A stretch of DNA of 35,696 bases from Lachnospiraceae bacterium (GCA_017542245.1 JAFXXN010000081.1:1-35696), one strand, 5' to 3'. Numbered from the stretch's first letter, positions 1 to 9,278 are shown. Notes: a model not told the origin generated them from the sequence alone. Numbers and translations are program-made.

Positions 1-140
1 ATATCCCCCACCTCTTAGCGTAGCGAAGGTGGGGGGAGATCTTCGTTTCAGGCGGGGTTCAAGCCCCGACTGAAATGAGATGCGGAGCATCGTTTTGTTA
101 CCGAGGAAACGCAGAAGGCGTTTTCGAGGTGACATTGACT
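1..140 (+). repeat. Dispersed structured repeat, copy 1 (left end cut by window)
   Basis: Nearly identical to 7517-7657. It contains three potential hairpins: A, CCCCCACCT (5-13) with AGGTGGGGG (27-35); B, TTTCAG-g-CGGGG (46-57) with CCCCG-a-CTGAAA (64-75); C, GTTACC (97-102) with GGTGAC (128-133) enclosing GGAAACGC/GCGTTTTC and a GA/GA internal loop. It ends in CATTGACT, 46 bp before the first gene. Its function is unknown; it may be a transcribed leader element or a non-autonomous mobile repeat. Confidence 0.85.
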
Positions 141-186
141 AAAAATGACATGATATCTGTACAGTAAAAACGGAGGAAAAGAAATA

Positions 187-1218
187 ATGAAAAAAGTAGC
201 AGCAGTATTATTAATCCTTACCATGATCATGTCACTTGCGGCATGCGGCAAGAGTGAAGACAATGGAAAAAATGGGAGTTCGGACCAGATAAAAGTGGTT
301 GAGCAAACCACAAAGACGCCTGAGCCTACCAAGGAGGCAGAAACAACCAAGACTCCTGAAACAACCAAGGAACCCGAGGTGACCAAGGAGGCAGAGACAA
401 CACCTGAGGCTACACCTGAAGCTACGCCTACTCCTACGCCGGTTATAACAGAGGAACCTACTCAAGAAGAGGATGAATTCTATAGTGAAGGACATGGATT
501 TAACGGAACATGGAAGGCAGACGGTTGTACTCTGGTTATTATGGCTGAAGGCGCTGCGGATGTCATCTATGCCTGTTTCGAAAACACAGACCGTGAATCT
601 TTCGGAAGCTGGCATGAGATCTGGACAAATTATGATGAGGATAGGAGAGCATTTGTAGGTTCAAATGATCAGTATTTCTATTTTGCTAACGGTGAATTAC
701 AGTGTGATAACATTGAAAGTGTTAATACTTTCAATGCTAAGGGAGACAATATGTATTGGGTCGAGGAAGACTTGGGATTTAAAAGGACTTCTTATGAATG
801 TGAGGAACTTGTTTTTGTAGAAAAGGAAACAGAAAATGATTACTGGTATGAAGATGAATTTTATAATCCCGGCCATAGATACTGCGGAGTTTACAAGGGC
901 GACAGAGGCTGCCTTGATATAGACGGGGAGGATTATGCCATTATTATAAGAGTATGCCTTGACCCTGATGCAGATCCTTATGGTAACTGGAACGAGTATT
1001 ATGAATACTGGGTGGATTATTCGGAAGAGGAAAAAACTTTCAGATGCCAATCTGAATATGCAGCACGGCACAAGTTCATTGTTGACGATGAATTAATCAG
1101 CGAATATGTTGACACTACATATTTCGTTATCGATGACTCAGGTGAGACGCCTCTTATCGGATGGCCTATAGAACAGGCTGACTTTTTCCAGATTCGTAAT
1201 GATGGGTACGATTATTGA
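187..1218 (+). CDS. Secreted lipoprotein with duplicated domain, function unknown
   Basis: 343 aa. A type II signal peptide ends in the lipobox LAAC, with the acylated Cys near residue 20, so the protein is probably anchored to the outer face of the membrane. Residues about 35-95 form a Thr/Pro/Glu-rich low-complexity linker made of TTKTPE/TKEAE-type units. After it come two diverged copies of a β-rich domain of about 110 aa. The first begins FNGTWKADGC and the second YCGVYKGDRGC, and each is preceded by an acidic EDEFY-x-x-GH segment. A related segment (FLGSYQCDRCGIDI) lies at the C-terminus of the protein encoded at 4520-5779. The start is supported by GGAGG 10 nt upstream. It is the first of five closely spaced same-strand genes for exported proteins. 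I do not recognise the domain. Confidence 0.85.
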   Translation: MKKVAAVLLILTMIMSLAACGKSEDNGKNGSSDQIKVVEQTTKTPEPTKEAETTKTPETTKEPEVTKEAETTPEATPEATPTPTPVITEEPTQEEDEFYSEGHGFNGTWKADGCTLVIMAEGAADVIYACFENTDRESFGSWHEIWTNYDEDRRAFVGSNDQYFYFANGELQCDNIESVNTFNAKGDNMYWVEEDLGFKRTSYECEELVFVEKETENDYWYEDEFYNPGHRYCGVYKGDRGCLDIDGEDYAIIIRVCLDPDADPYGNWNEYYEYWVDYSEEEKTFRCQSEYAARHKFIVDDELISEYVDTTYFVIDDSGETPLIGWPIEQADFFQIRNDGYDY

Positions 1219-1259
1219 TGGCAAATTGATAAAATTTAAGGGAAAGGACGGAAGAAAAG

Positions 1260-2405
1260 ATGAAAGCTAACATCATAAAAAAGGTTATAATTCTAATCCT
1301 GATTGCAGCTTTTACAATAGGAACAATGCCTGGCTATATATCTGTATCGGCCGCCACAAAACCTGCCAAGCCGACGATAACTGTTAAGGTAACAGATGAC
1401 GGAGAATTTGCTAAGGTAACGATTAATAAGACAAAAAATGCAGAAGGTTATCAGGTAGCTGCAAAGCTTCCCGGGGCTGAGAAATATAAAAAAATAGCTA
1501 CGGTAGAGCTTAACGGAAAGAAGAAGAGAAGTATTACTTTGAAAAATCTTCCTTATGGAACTTGCTCCATTAAAGTCAGAGGATATACAGTAAGCGGCGG
1601 AAAAAAGGTTTACGGTAAGTACAGCAAGGTTAAGACCATCACTATAGAGAAGTCTGAAAGCATTATCACAACCGACCTGAACGAAGCTAAAACAGGTGAT
1701 ATTATCGAGTTTGGCGTTTATGAGCAGGACAATAACTTTGACAATGGCAAAGAACCTATAGAATGGGTAGTTCTTTCAAATAATGGCTCACAATTGTTCG
1801 TAGTCAGTAAATATGCCATTGAGGCGGGAGTTATGGGTAACAGTTATGTTGAGGCTGAAAATGAGGATGAATATGACATATTGTTATGGGCAGCCAGTCC
1901 TTTAAGAAAATGGCTGAATGACGAATTTATAAAAGCGGCCTTCAATGAAACAGAGACGGCAATGATCGCAGATACAGAACTTACTGATTCTCAAACTATA
2001 GATAAGGTTTTTCTGCTTTCAAAGGATGAAGTATCAAATCCTGAGTATGGATTTGTTGATTACAAGTCACGCAGATGTGGAGCAACAAAATATGCTAAAT
2101 CCAGCCATGACAGGGATGGAGACGGATATGAGGAGTACGTTTGGACCTGTGATCCATATTTGGACGGAAAAATTCACAAGACAAATGATGGAAAGTATGC
2201 GTGCTTCTGGTGGCTTCGGACCGTGTTCGGGGATGAGGAATATGGAGAATACGAATTTGGAATAGTTTCTGAAGTTGGTTATATAACAACGAATGATTGC
2301 TATGGTGATGAAATGGATACCGAGCATTATGACGAGGATGAGGATTTTGGAGCCGACGGTTTTGGTATCAGACCTGCAATAGTAATAAACATAACATCTG
2401 CCTGA
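1260..2405 (+). CDS. Secreted fn3-like / DUF6273 domain protein
   Basis: 381 aa. An N-terminal signal peptide ends near SVSAA (about residue 31). Residues about 34-130 form a fibronectin type III-like domain (KPAKPTITVKV, then AEGYQVAAKLPG, then KVRGYTV and GKYSKVKTITI). Residues about 140-381 match the DUF6273 pattern: GDIIEFGVYEQD, EPIEWVVL, PLRKWLNDEF, DKVFLLSKDEV, FWWLRTV, and the terminal GIRPAIVINI. No sortase motif or membrane anchor is visible, so the protein is probably released or held non-covalently. A role at the cell surface (adhesion or ligand binding) is inference; DUF6273 has no established function. It starts 41 bp after the preceding lipoprotein gene and is a close paralogue of the gene at 3204-4469. 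Confidence 0.88.
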   Translation: MKANIIKKVIILILIAAFTIGTMPGYISVSAATKPAKPTITVKVTDDGEFAKVTINKTKNAEGYQVAAKLPGAEKYKKIATVELNGKKKRSITLKNLPYGTCSIKVRGYTVSGGKKVYGKYSKVKTITIEKSESIITTDLNEAKTGDIIEFGVYEQDNNFDNGKEPIEWVVLSNNGSQLFVVSKYAIEAGVMGNSYVEAENEDEYDILLWAASPLRKWLNDEFIKAAFNETETAMIADTELTDSQTIDKVFLLSKDEVSNPEYGFVDYKSRRCGATKYAKSSHDRDGDGYEEYVWTCDPYLDGKIHKTNDGKYACFWWLRTVFGDEEYGEYEFGIVSEVGYITTNDCYGDEMDTEHYDEDEDFGADGFGIRPAIVINITSA

Positions 2406-2414
2406 CAATTTTAT

Positions 2415-2423
2415 TGCTATAAT
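2415..2423 (+). promoter_or_regulatory. Possible extended -10 promoter
   Basis: TGcTATAAT lies in the 67-bp gap before the next lipoprotein gene, 50 bp upstream of its ATG. No convincing -35 box sits at the expected distance, so it would depend on the TG extension. It may give internal transcription within the exported-protein run. Confidence 0.4.
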
Positions 2424-2472
2424 AATTTAAGATCTATAAATCAAAAAATATAAGCCGGGAGATATTTGTATA

Positions 2473-3150
2473 ATGAAAAAAATATTATTATTTTCTTTTG
2501 TCGTCATGTTAATGTTTTCTTTTTCAGCATGCGGTTCATCTGATGGTAAGAATGGATCCGGAGGTAAAACGGATATCAATATCGTGGATAATCCGTTTAA
2601 AAAAGATTCCGCAGGCAAAGACAACGACGAAGGCGGACAGGATAATAATGAATCCGATAACAGCATATCAGATGATAATATATCTGATACGGAAGAGAAC
2701 AACGTGGATGAAGTAATATATACATATTTCAGCGTAGATACATCTACCGATTTCTTCTACATGGATACAAGCTTTTTGGGAGTTTCTTACAGTGAATTCA
2801 CGAAGAAGCTCAGCTATTGTGAGCTGACCCCGATTGAGGACTGGCCTTGGTGGGGAAAGAATCTGGAGATAGTATATGTTACATATGATGATGAATCATA
2901 TAGCTGTCTTTTCCAGAACAGAAAGCTTGTGTATGTGTATCGCGACTCAAAGGATGAAAAACAGGGCAAGAAATATTCTACTGCAGTATCATATTATGGC
3001 GAACCTTCGAGCACATCAGATTATTGGAGCGGCTCAAAGGATTACATCTGGAATCTTGACGGCTGTCATTACCAACAGCATGTAGAGATTTATTCAGAGG
3101 GTGACGGGCATTACAGACAACAATATGTTTCTAATGCTTACGTCGAATGA
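2473..3150 (+). CDS. Secreted lipoprotein, function unknown
   Basis: 225 aa. The signal peptide MKKILLFSFVVMLMFSFSAC carries a lipobox (FSAC, Cys20), predicting a membrane-anchored lipoprotein. Residues about 22-75 are a disordered Asp/Asn/Ser/Gly-rich linker. The folded part (about 78-225) begins YFSVDTSTDFFYMDTSFLG and contains FLGVSYSEFTKKL followed by alternating β-strand-like segments (LEIVYVTYDD, YSCLFQNRKLVYVY). The arrangement of a short helix followed by a strand-rich portion is loosely reminiscent of small BLIP/SmpA-type folds, but this is only an impression. It lies between two fn3-DUF6273 paralogues in the same orientation, with gaps of 67 and 53 bp. Specific function cannot be assigned. 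Confidence 0.82.
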   Translation: MKKILLFSFVVMLMFSFSACGSSDGKNGSGGKTDINIVDNPFKKDSAGKDNDEGGQDNNESDNSISDDNISDTEENNVDEVIYTYFSVDTSTDFFYMDTSFLGVSYSEFTKKLSYCELTPIEDWPWWGKNLEIVYVTYDDESYSCLFQNRKLVYVYRDSKDEKQGKKYSTAVSYYGEPSSTSDYWSGSKDYIWNLDGCHYQQHVEIYSEGDGHYRQQYVSNAYVE

Positions 3151-3203
3151 TCATACCTAAAATTTTATTAGGATAAATTAAAGAAAGATGAGGAAAACAA
3201 AAA

Positions 3204-4469
3204 ATGAAAAAGAATGTATTAAAAAAGATTCTTGCAGTTGTTCTTGTATTAGGAATATTTATAACAATATTTCCGAAAATTGAGCAGATATCAGCAGCAA
3301 CCAAACCTGCAAAACCGAAGATAACCCTTAAGGTATCGGAAGACGGGGCATCGGCTAAGCTGACAATTAAGAAAACAAGCGGTGCTGAAGGATACCAGAT
3401 TGTTGCAAAATTACCGGGAGCAAAGAAGTACACAGAAATTACTACATTAAAACTTGATGGAAATAAAAAGAGAAGCTTTACTTTAGAGAATGTTCCCGGT
3501 GGAGAGTATTTTGTAAAGGTAAGAGGATATGCTGTACAGAATGGAAAGACTGTATGGGGTAAATATAGTAAGGTTAAGTCAGTAACGATAGAAAATAAAA
3601 TCACTGATATGGGAATAGAGAAAGGTGACATTATAACATTTGGATCTTTTGAACAGGACGGAGATCTTGAAAACGGCAGCGAACCTATTGAATGGATAGT
3701 TTTATCCAAAGAGGATGGCAAGCTGTTCCTTACAAGTGTTTATGTACTTGCACCCGGAAATATTGATGATGGGGTCGGATTAATCTCATACAATGATGAA
3801 GATGAAGATGAGGATGAGGATGACGACGATGAAGATACCGAATACTTCAAGAGTTGGAGTAAAAGCGGTATGAGAAAGTGGCTTAATGGCGAATTTCTTT
3901 CCAACTCTTTTAATGAGAAGGAAGCTGCTATTATAGCTGATACCGAATTAAAGGATGCAGGATGCACGGATAAGGTTTTCCTTCTGTCAAAGGATGATGT
4001 TAAGAATAAAGAATATGGATTCATCAGTGCTGCTTATCGTGCATGTGCTCCCACTCATCATGCTTTATGGTTTGAGCTGGTAGATGATTACGGAGACGAT
4101 TTTTATGATGGCGTCTGGACATGGGATGAAGGCGGATATTATGAAGTAAATGGCCGTACAGCTTGTTATTGGTGGCTGCGTACTATGGGAACCGGAACCA
4201 GTGAATATTATGTTGTAAATGACGACGGATCAATGGGAAAATCTTATGGTGATGGAATTGATTATTACGCCGGACATTCTGACTATGATGAAGAATTTTA
4301 TATTGAGAATGGCGGAATAGGTATCAGGCCTGCCCTGGTGATCAATATAACCGGTGATATGAAGAATTATATTACTAAGACCGGTAACACCATGCAGGAC
4401 GAATGGTCGACAGCTAAATGGGTAAGTGAAGATTATGATGATGACGATGATGATGAGGATGACGACTGA
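3204..4469 (+). CDS. Secreted fn3-like / DUF6273 protein with acidic tracts
   Basis: 421 aa. A signal peptide (to about residue 30, QISAA) is followed by an fn3-like domain at about 33-130 (KPAKPKITLKV, AEGYQIVAKLPG, KVRGYAV, GKYSKVKSVTI). A DUF6273 domain follows at about 135-390, with GDIITFGSFEQD, EPIEWIVL, MRKWLNGEF, DKVFLLSKDDV, YWWLRTM and GIRPALVINI. It differs from its paralogue at 1260-2405 in two acidic insertions: an Asp/Glu run at about residues 198-212, and a C-terminal tail made almost only of Asp and Glu after a short Trp-containing segment. Such tracts could bind divalent cations or act as a charged spacer (inference). The start is supported by GAGG upstream. The poly-Ser reading frame opposite the acidic tract is a shadow. 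Confidence 0.88.
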   Translation: MKKNVLKKILAVVLVLGIFITIFPKIEQISAATKPAKPKITLKVSEDGASAKLTIKKTSGAEGYQIVAKLPGAKKYTEITTLKLDGNKKRSFTLENVPGGEYFVKVRGYAVQNGKTVWGKYSKVKSVTIENKITDMGIEKGDIITFGSFEQDGDLENGSEPIEWIVLSKEDGKLFLTSVYVLAPGNIDDGVGLISYNDEDEDEDEDDDDEDTEYFKSWSKSGMRKWLNGEFLSNSFNEKEAAIIADTELKDAGCTDKVFLLSKDDVKNKEYGFISAAYRACAPTHHALWFELVDDYGDDFYDGVWTWDEGGYYEVNGRTACYWWLRTMGTGTSEYYVVNDDGSMGKSYGDGIDYYAGHSDYDEEFYIENGGIGIRPALVINITGDMKNYITKTGNTMQDEWSTAKWVSEDYDDDDDDEDDD

Positions 4470-4519
4470 GAATAGATATTTATGTTCTCGCTATTTTCAA
4501 AAATGATTCGGAGGGAAAA

Positions 4520-5779
4520 ATGAAATCAGGATTTAAGATGTTTACTAAGGTGCTTGTTGCATTAGCTATGGCACTATGCATAGTGTTTACGGTGCTTCCG
4601 GGATCGGATGTGCAGGCGGCCAAGAAGATGACAAACAAAAGTGCACAGAAGATCTTAAAAAAGAAGATTAAGAATAAGTTTTGCAGTTACACATTCGCAG
4701 ATATTGACAATGACAACATTGACGAAATGTTTGTTCTGAGATACAGCAGCAAATTTATTGACGGCGATGCGAAGATGAAGAAACTTATTGTTTATAAAGT
4801 AGTTAACAATAAGGCAAAGGCCATTTTTACTGATTCAATAGAAGGAGATATGTTCCACCCTACAATTACATTTGAATTGTTCAATGGTGATAATTTCTAT
4901 ATGACAGTAAACCACGATCATGAGGATTATGCGAGTTCTGTAGTGTATATGTATGGAGCTGACAGCTTTAATGAGATAGCCAGACTTGAAGCTGATTTGG
5001 CAAGCAATGAGGTAGAATTTCGTATCAGAGGCAAGGTGTGCTCGGAGGATGAATTCTTTGGGTTCATTAGTTCTGTTGATGCAGACCCCTTGGATTATAC
5101 TCTTGATTCCTGTTCCACAAAGGTTGCTAACAAGTATCTTAAGAAGATGTTAAAAGCAGAGTATAATTACAGATGCAAGACCGGTATTTATAATAAGAAG
5201 ACTTCGAGCATTGTATATAGTGATGAGGACGGTGACGGAATTGACGAACTTATAGTAAGGATAAATGCTGTAAGCGGCGAAATCCTTTATGCTATCCGTC
5301 CTAATGACAGTACAGGCGACTACTATGTTGACAGCATATCTTATGCTATCGAAGATGGGAAAATCGTATATGGTCTCCCTGTTGATTATGAAGGTGATGA
5401 AAGCTTGGGAGAATCTGACGGCGAACAGTTCCTTGGAAGCTATCAGTGTGACAGATGCGGTATCGATATAGTAAGAGAAGGCGAATCAGCTTTCGTATTT
5501 GATATTAAGTGGGGTTCAAGTGCATTTGAAACAGACCAGTGGATTTACTTCGCATTCTATCAGGGCGAAGATAATGAAGGCAACGCATATTTCGTTTGCA
5601 GCGGCGGCGGTTCACATGTCAGACATATTACTGATATGGATACAGAAGAAACAGTTGATGAAGTCATAGGAGATGATCTGGCAGCTGAATTTGTTTTCAA
5701 GAACGGTAAGCTCTACTGGCATGATCTTTCAGATAAGGACAGCAGTGTTTCCGATATGGAATTTGAGAAGATAAAATAA
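4520..5779 (+). CDS. Secreted protein with D-x-D-x-D motifs, function unknown
   Basis: 419 aa. A signal peptide of about 33 residues ends in VQAA. Two segments have a Ca-binding-loop look: DIDNDNIDEMFVL near residue 65 and DEDGDGIDELIV near residue 238. Both resemble the FG-GAP/VCBS-like 'D-x-D-x-D-G-x-D-E-L' pattern common in exported Lachnospiraceae proteins. The C-terminal region (from FLGSYQCDRCGIDI, about residue 305) resembles the duplicated domain of the lipoprotein at 187-1218, which suggests the two are functionally linked. GGAGGG sits just upstream of the ATG. It is the last gene of the exported-protein run, followed after 54 bp by a hairpin with a T-tract. No enzyme motif was recognised. 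Confidence 0.83.
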   Translation: MKSGFKMFTKVLVALAMALCIVFTVLPGSDVQAAKKMTNKSAQKILKKKIKNKFCSYTFADIDNDNIDEMFVLRYSSKFIDGDAKMKKLIVYKVVNNKAKAIFTDSIEGDMFHPTITFELFNGDNFYMTVNHDHEDYASSVVYMYGADSFNEIARLEADLASNEVEFRIRGKVCSEDEFFGFISSVDADPLDYTLDSCSTKVANKYLKKMLKAEYNYRCKTGIYNKKTSSIVYSDEDGDGIDELIVRINAVSGEILYAIRPNDSTGDYYVDSISYAIEDGKIVYGLPVDYEGDESLGESDGEQFLGSYQCDRCGIDIVREGESAFVFDIKWGSSAFETDQWIYFAFYQGEDNEGNAYFVCSGGGSHVRHITDMDTEETVDEVIGDDLAAEFVFKNGKLYWHDLSDKDSSVSDMEFEKIK

Positions 5780-5788
5780 AAAAAGTTG

Positions 5789-5817
5789 TTGACAAATGTA
5801 TAAAAATACGTTAATAT
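5789..5817 (+). promoter_or_regulatory. Sigma-A type promoter upstream of gdhA
   Basis: TTGACA (5789-5794), a 17-bp spacer, then TAATAT (5812-5817). Transcription would start near 5824, about 125 nt before gdhA and only some 10 nt before a terminator-like hairpin. Confidence 0.75.
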
Positions 5818-5833
5818 ACTTTTTGGCAAAGGC

Positions 5834-5874
5834 AATGGGGTCTTTGGGCACACGCCCGAAGACTCTGTTTTTTT
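5834..5874 (+). terminator. Rho-independent terminator or attenuator in the gdhA leader
   Basis: A stem of about 16 bp pairs 5834-5849 with 5854-5869 (core GGGC-acac-GCCC, then TCTT/AAGA with one G-U next to the core), followed by seven T (5868-5874). It may end the upstream exported-protein transcript. Because a consensus promoter lies just upstream, it would also terminate transcripts starting there, so it could work as an attenuator. A second hairpin, GCAGATT/AATCTGC (5884-5904), precedes the ribosome binding site. Confidence 0.75.
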
Positions 5875-5925
5875 ATGAAATACGCAGATTTCGAAGCAAT
5901 CTGCACAAAAAAATACATTTAATAA

Positions 5926-7296
<1,371 letters not shown>

Positions 7297-7298
7297 TA

Positions 7299-7364
7299 AT
7301 CTCAGAAATTTTAGCGAGAAAGCTTAAGCTTTGCTTAAGCGCCGCGTTAAGAAATTTCTGAGAT
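7299..7364 (+). terminator. Large inverted repeat after gdhA
   Basis: ATCTCAGAAATTT (7299-7311) pairs exactly with AAATTTCTGAGAT (7352-7364). Inside it is GCTTAAGC-ttt-GCTTAAGC. It begins 2 nt after the gdhA stop codon. It lacks a clean T-tract, so it may be a 3'-end stabiliser rather than a simple terminator. Confidence 0.55.
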
Positions 7365-7413
7365 AGTAAAAAATTTCTGAGACAGCAAGAAATTTTAGCG
7401 AAAAAGCTCAAGC
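7304..7413 (+). repeat. Imperfect 26-bp direct repeat downstream of gdhA
   Basis: 7304-7329 and 7388-7413 share AGAAATTTTAGCGA-(g/a)-AAAGCT-(t/c)-AAGC, differing at two positions. A smaller direct repeat, AAATTTCTGAGA, lies between them (7352-7363 and 7371-7382). This looks like partial duplication of the 3' flank of gdhA. Confidence 0.7.
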
Positions 7414-7440
7414 CCATACAACATTGAGTTTGTGATTTTG

Positions 7441-7472
7441 GGTGGCAGGTCTGAAAAGGCTTGCCACCTTGT
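7441..7472 (+). terminator. Probable terminator hairpin
   Basis: GGTGGCA (7441-7447) pairs with TGCCACC (7462-7468), followed by TTGTTGTGTGT. The T-tract is imperfect. It most likely ends the gdhA transcript before the repeat-rich purA leader. Confidence 0.5.
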
Positions 7473-7499
7473 TGTGTGTCAAAGGAAAAGCTCTTGACA

Positions 7500-7657
7500 A
7501 TATAACAAAATAGAAGATATCCCCCACCTCTTAGCGTAGCGAAGGTGGGGGGGAGATCTTCGTTTCAGGCGGGGTTCAAGCCCCGACTGAAATGAGATGC
7601 GGAGCATCGTTTTGTTACCGAGGAAACGCAGAAGGCGTTTTCAAGGTGACATTGACT
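7500..7657 (+). repeat. Dispersed structured repeat, copy 2
   Basis: 7517-7657 matches copy 1 with one extra G in the hairpin A stem and one A/G change near the end. The preceding ATATAACAAAATAGAAGAT (7500-7518) is shared with copy 4 at 13418-13436, so the full unit is about 158 bp. All three hairpins (A, B, C) are intact. TTGACA at 7494-7499 would be a good -35 box, but the matching -10 (ATATCC) is poor; if it works, the repeat would be transcribed as part of the purA leader. Confidence 0.87.
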
Positions 7658-7662
7658 CACAT

Positions 7663-7732
7663 GGCGACAGGGGACGGTTCTCTGTCGCCAAAACAAGAAC
7701 TTTTTGACGACAGAGAACCGTCCCCTGTCGCC
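7663..7732 (+). repeat. REP-like 25-bp perfect palindromic element
   Basis: The 25-bp arm at 7663-7687 is the exact reverse complement of 7708-7732, with a 20-nt loop between. The core GACAGGGGACGGTTCTCTGTC resembles REP-type sequences seen near RAYT (TnpA-REP) transposases in several phyla. No such transposase gene is in this window. It lies in the purA leader, 62 bp before the start codon. Confidence 0.85.
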
Positions 7733-7794
7733 GCATTGGAACCGCAGCAGGCACGGTATCCGATGTGCAGCATGCCTGCGATAAGGTATAAAAT

Positions 7795-9069
7795 ATGTCA
7801 AACTGTGCTATTGTAGGTATTAACTGGGGAGATGAAGGAAAAGGCCGTATGGTCGATTTAGTCACAAAGGATTATCAGGTTGTAGTCCGCTATCAGGGTG
7901 GCGGAAATGCAGGACATACTGTAATAAATGAGTATGGAAAGTTTGCACTCCATCTTCTTCCGTCAGGAATATTCAGAAAAGATACAATAAATATTTTAGG
8001 AAACGGTGTTGCGCTCGATCCCGAAAATCTGATGAAGGAAGTAGAGGAAGTAAGGGCAAAGGGTGTTGCCATTACACCCGAAAATCTTAAGATCAGTGAC
8101 AGGGCTTCACTGCTTCTGCCTTGGCACAGAGATCTGGATGGGCTTGAAGAGGCAAGACTTGCAGATAAGAAATACGGTTCGACCAAGCAGGGTATTGCTC
8201 CGTTCTATTCTGATAAATATCAAAAGAAGACTATACTTGCGGGTGAACTTTTCTATCCTGAAGAGTTAATGGAACATTTAAAGGATCTGATGGAGTGGAA
8301 GAATCTTACCCTTGAGAAGGTATATGGCGCAAAGCCTGTTACTATGGATGATCTTAAAGCATGGCTTGATGAGTACTGCGAAAAGATTAAACCTTTTGTG
8401 GCAGATACGGGTGAAATTCTTAAGGAAGCTGTAAAGAATGGAAAGAATGTGCTCTTTGAAGCACAGCTTGGTGCACTTCGAGATCTTGATTACGGTATCT
8501 ATCCTTACACCACTTCGTCTAATACACTTGCAAGCTTTGCACCCGTAGGTTCGGGACTTCCGGGAGCAAAGATCGATAAAGTTATCGGTGTTGTAAAAGC
8601 ATATTCTACATGTGTTGGCGAAGGTCCATTTGTATGTGAAATGTTTGGCGAAGAGGCTGAAAAGCTGAGAGCAGAAGGACAGGAGTACGGTGCTAAAACC
8701 GGAAGGCCGCGTAGAGTAGGACCTGTTGATATAGTTGCTACCAGATACGGTGTAGAGTGTCAGGGGGCTACAGAGATAGCTCTTACCAAACTGGATGTTT
8801 TAAGTTATATGGAGAAGATTCCGGTATGTACAAAGTACAAACTCAACGGAAAAGAAACCGATCGCTTCCCGTTCCCGGCAGCACAGAACCTTGCAGAGCC
8901 CGTTATTGAATATATGGACGGCTGGAACTGTGATATCTCAAAGGCAAGAAGCTGGGATGATCTTCCGGATGCAGCTAAGAAATATGTAACATACATTGAG
9001 AAAGAAATAGGCTGCTTTATTAAGTATGTATCGGTCGGACCCGAGAGGGAAAGCATAATTATAAGGTAA
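7795..9069 (+). CDS. purA: Adenylosuccinate synthase
   Basis: 424 aa, the normal length for the family. It catalyses the GTP-dependent condensation of IMP and aspartate to adenylosuccinate, the committed step towards AMP, in the cytosol. Signature: NWGDEGKGR at residues 10-18, with catalytic Asp13, and GGGNAGHTV at 36-43 with catalytic His41. The usual GDEGKGK motif ends in Arg here. KTGRPRRVGPVDIVATRYG and the Lys/Asp-containing TKLDVLSY near the C-terminal third are also typical. The Shine-Dalgarno (ATAAGG) is weak, and a 7-bp hairpin, GCAGGCA/TGCCTGC (7747-7779), ends 15 nt before the start. The whole leader is unusually rich in hairpins. A canonical terminator follows, so the gene is probably transcribed alone. 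Confidence 0.95.
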   Translation: MSNCAIVGINWGDEGKGRMVDLVTKDYQVVVRYQGGGNAGHTVINEYGKFALHLLPSGIFRKDTINILGNGVALDPENLMKEVEEVRAKGVAITPENLKISDRASLLLPWHRDLDGLEEARLADKKYGSTKQGIAPFYSDKYQKKTILAGELFYPEELMEHLKDLMEWKNLTLEKVYGAKPVTMDDLKAWLDEYCEKIKPFVADTGEILKEAVKNGKNVLFEAQLGALRDLDYGIYPYTTSSNTLASFAPVGSGLPGAKIDKVIGVVKAYSTCVGEGPFVCEMFGEEAEKLRAEGQEYGAKTGRPRRVGPVDIVATRYGVECQGATEIALTKLDVLSYMEKIPVCTKYKLNGKETDRFPFPAAQNLAEPVIEYMDGWNCDISKARSWDDLPDAAKKYVTYIEKEIGCFIKYVSVGPERESIIIR

Positions 9070-9080
9070 TTAAAGAATAG

Positions 9081-9113
9081 ATGACAGGAGGCAGGCTTCT
9101 CCTGTCATTTTTT
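9081..9113 (+). terminator. Rho-independent terminator after purA
   Basis: ATGACAGGAG (9081-9090) pairs perfectly with CTCCTGTCAT (9099-9108), an 8-nt loop between, followed by a run of T. It lies 11 bp after the purA stop. Confidence 0.9.
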
Positions 9114-9223
9114 CATGATAACAGGATGACTTTATTGTTAAACAGACTATTCAAAATAAAGAAACAGATTCCCAAAACATTATTACGTTTTCATTAAATG
9201 TATGTAAACTATTGGCTTTATGG

Positions 9224-9252
9224 TTGACGTTAAATAACTGATATGATATACT
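9224..9252 (+). promoter_or_regulatory. Sigma-A type promoter
   Basis: TTGACG (9224-9229), a 17-bp spacer, then TATACT (9247-9252). The start point would be near 9259, giving a leader of about 110 nt before the 9368 gene, which includes a mini-ORF. Confidence 0.75.
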
Positions 9253-9278
9253 ACCTTCACGGACGGGGGAAGACACCC

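Noticed and set aside
53-68. CGGGGTTCAAGCCCCG looks like a tRNA T-arm.
   Set aside because: No acceptor, D or anticodon arm can be built around it; it is hairpin B of the dispersed repeat.
48-386. Minus-strand reading frame, matching another at 7565-7801, sharing a common C-terminal peptide.
   Set aside because: The shared peptide is simply the repeat (copies 1 and 2) translated on the reverse strand; no ribosome binding site and no independent support.
3740-4024. Poly-Ser minus-strand reading frame.
   Set aside because: Shadow of the Asp/Glu tract of the fn3-DUF6273 gene on the other strand.
7663-7732. Perfect palindrome as an intact insertion sequence end.
   Set aside because: No transposase gene is nearby; it fits a solitary REP-like unit better.
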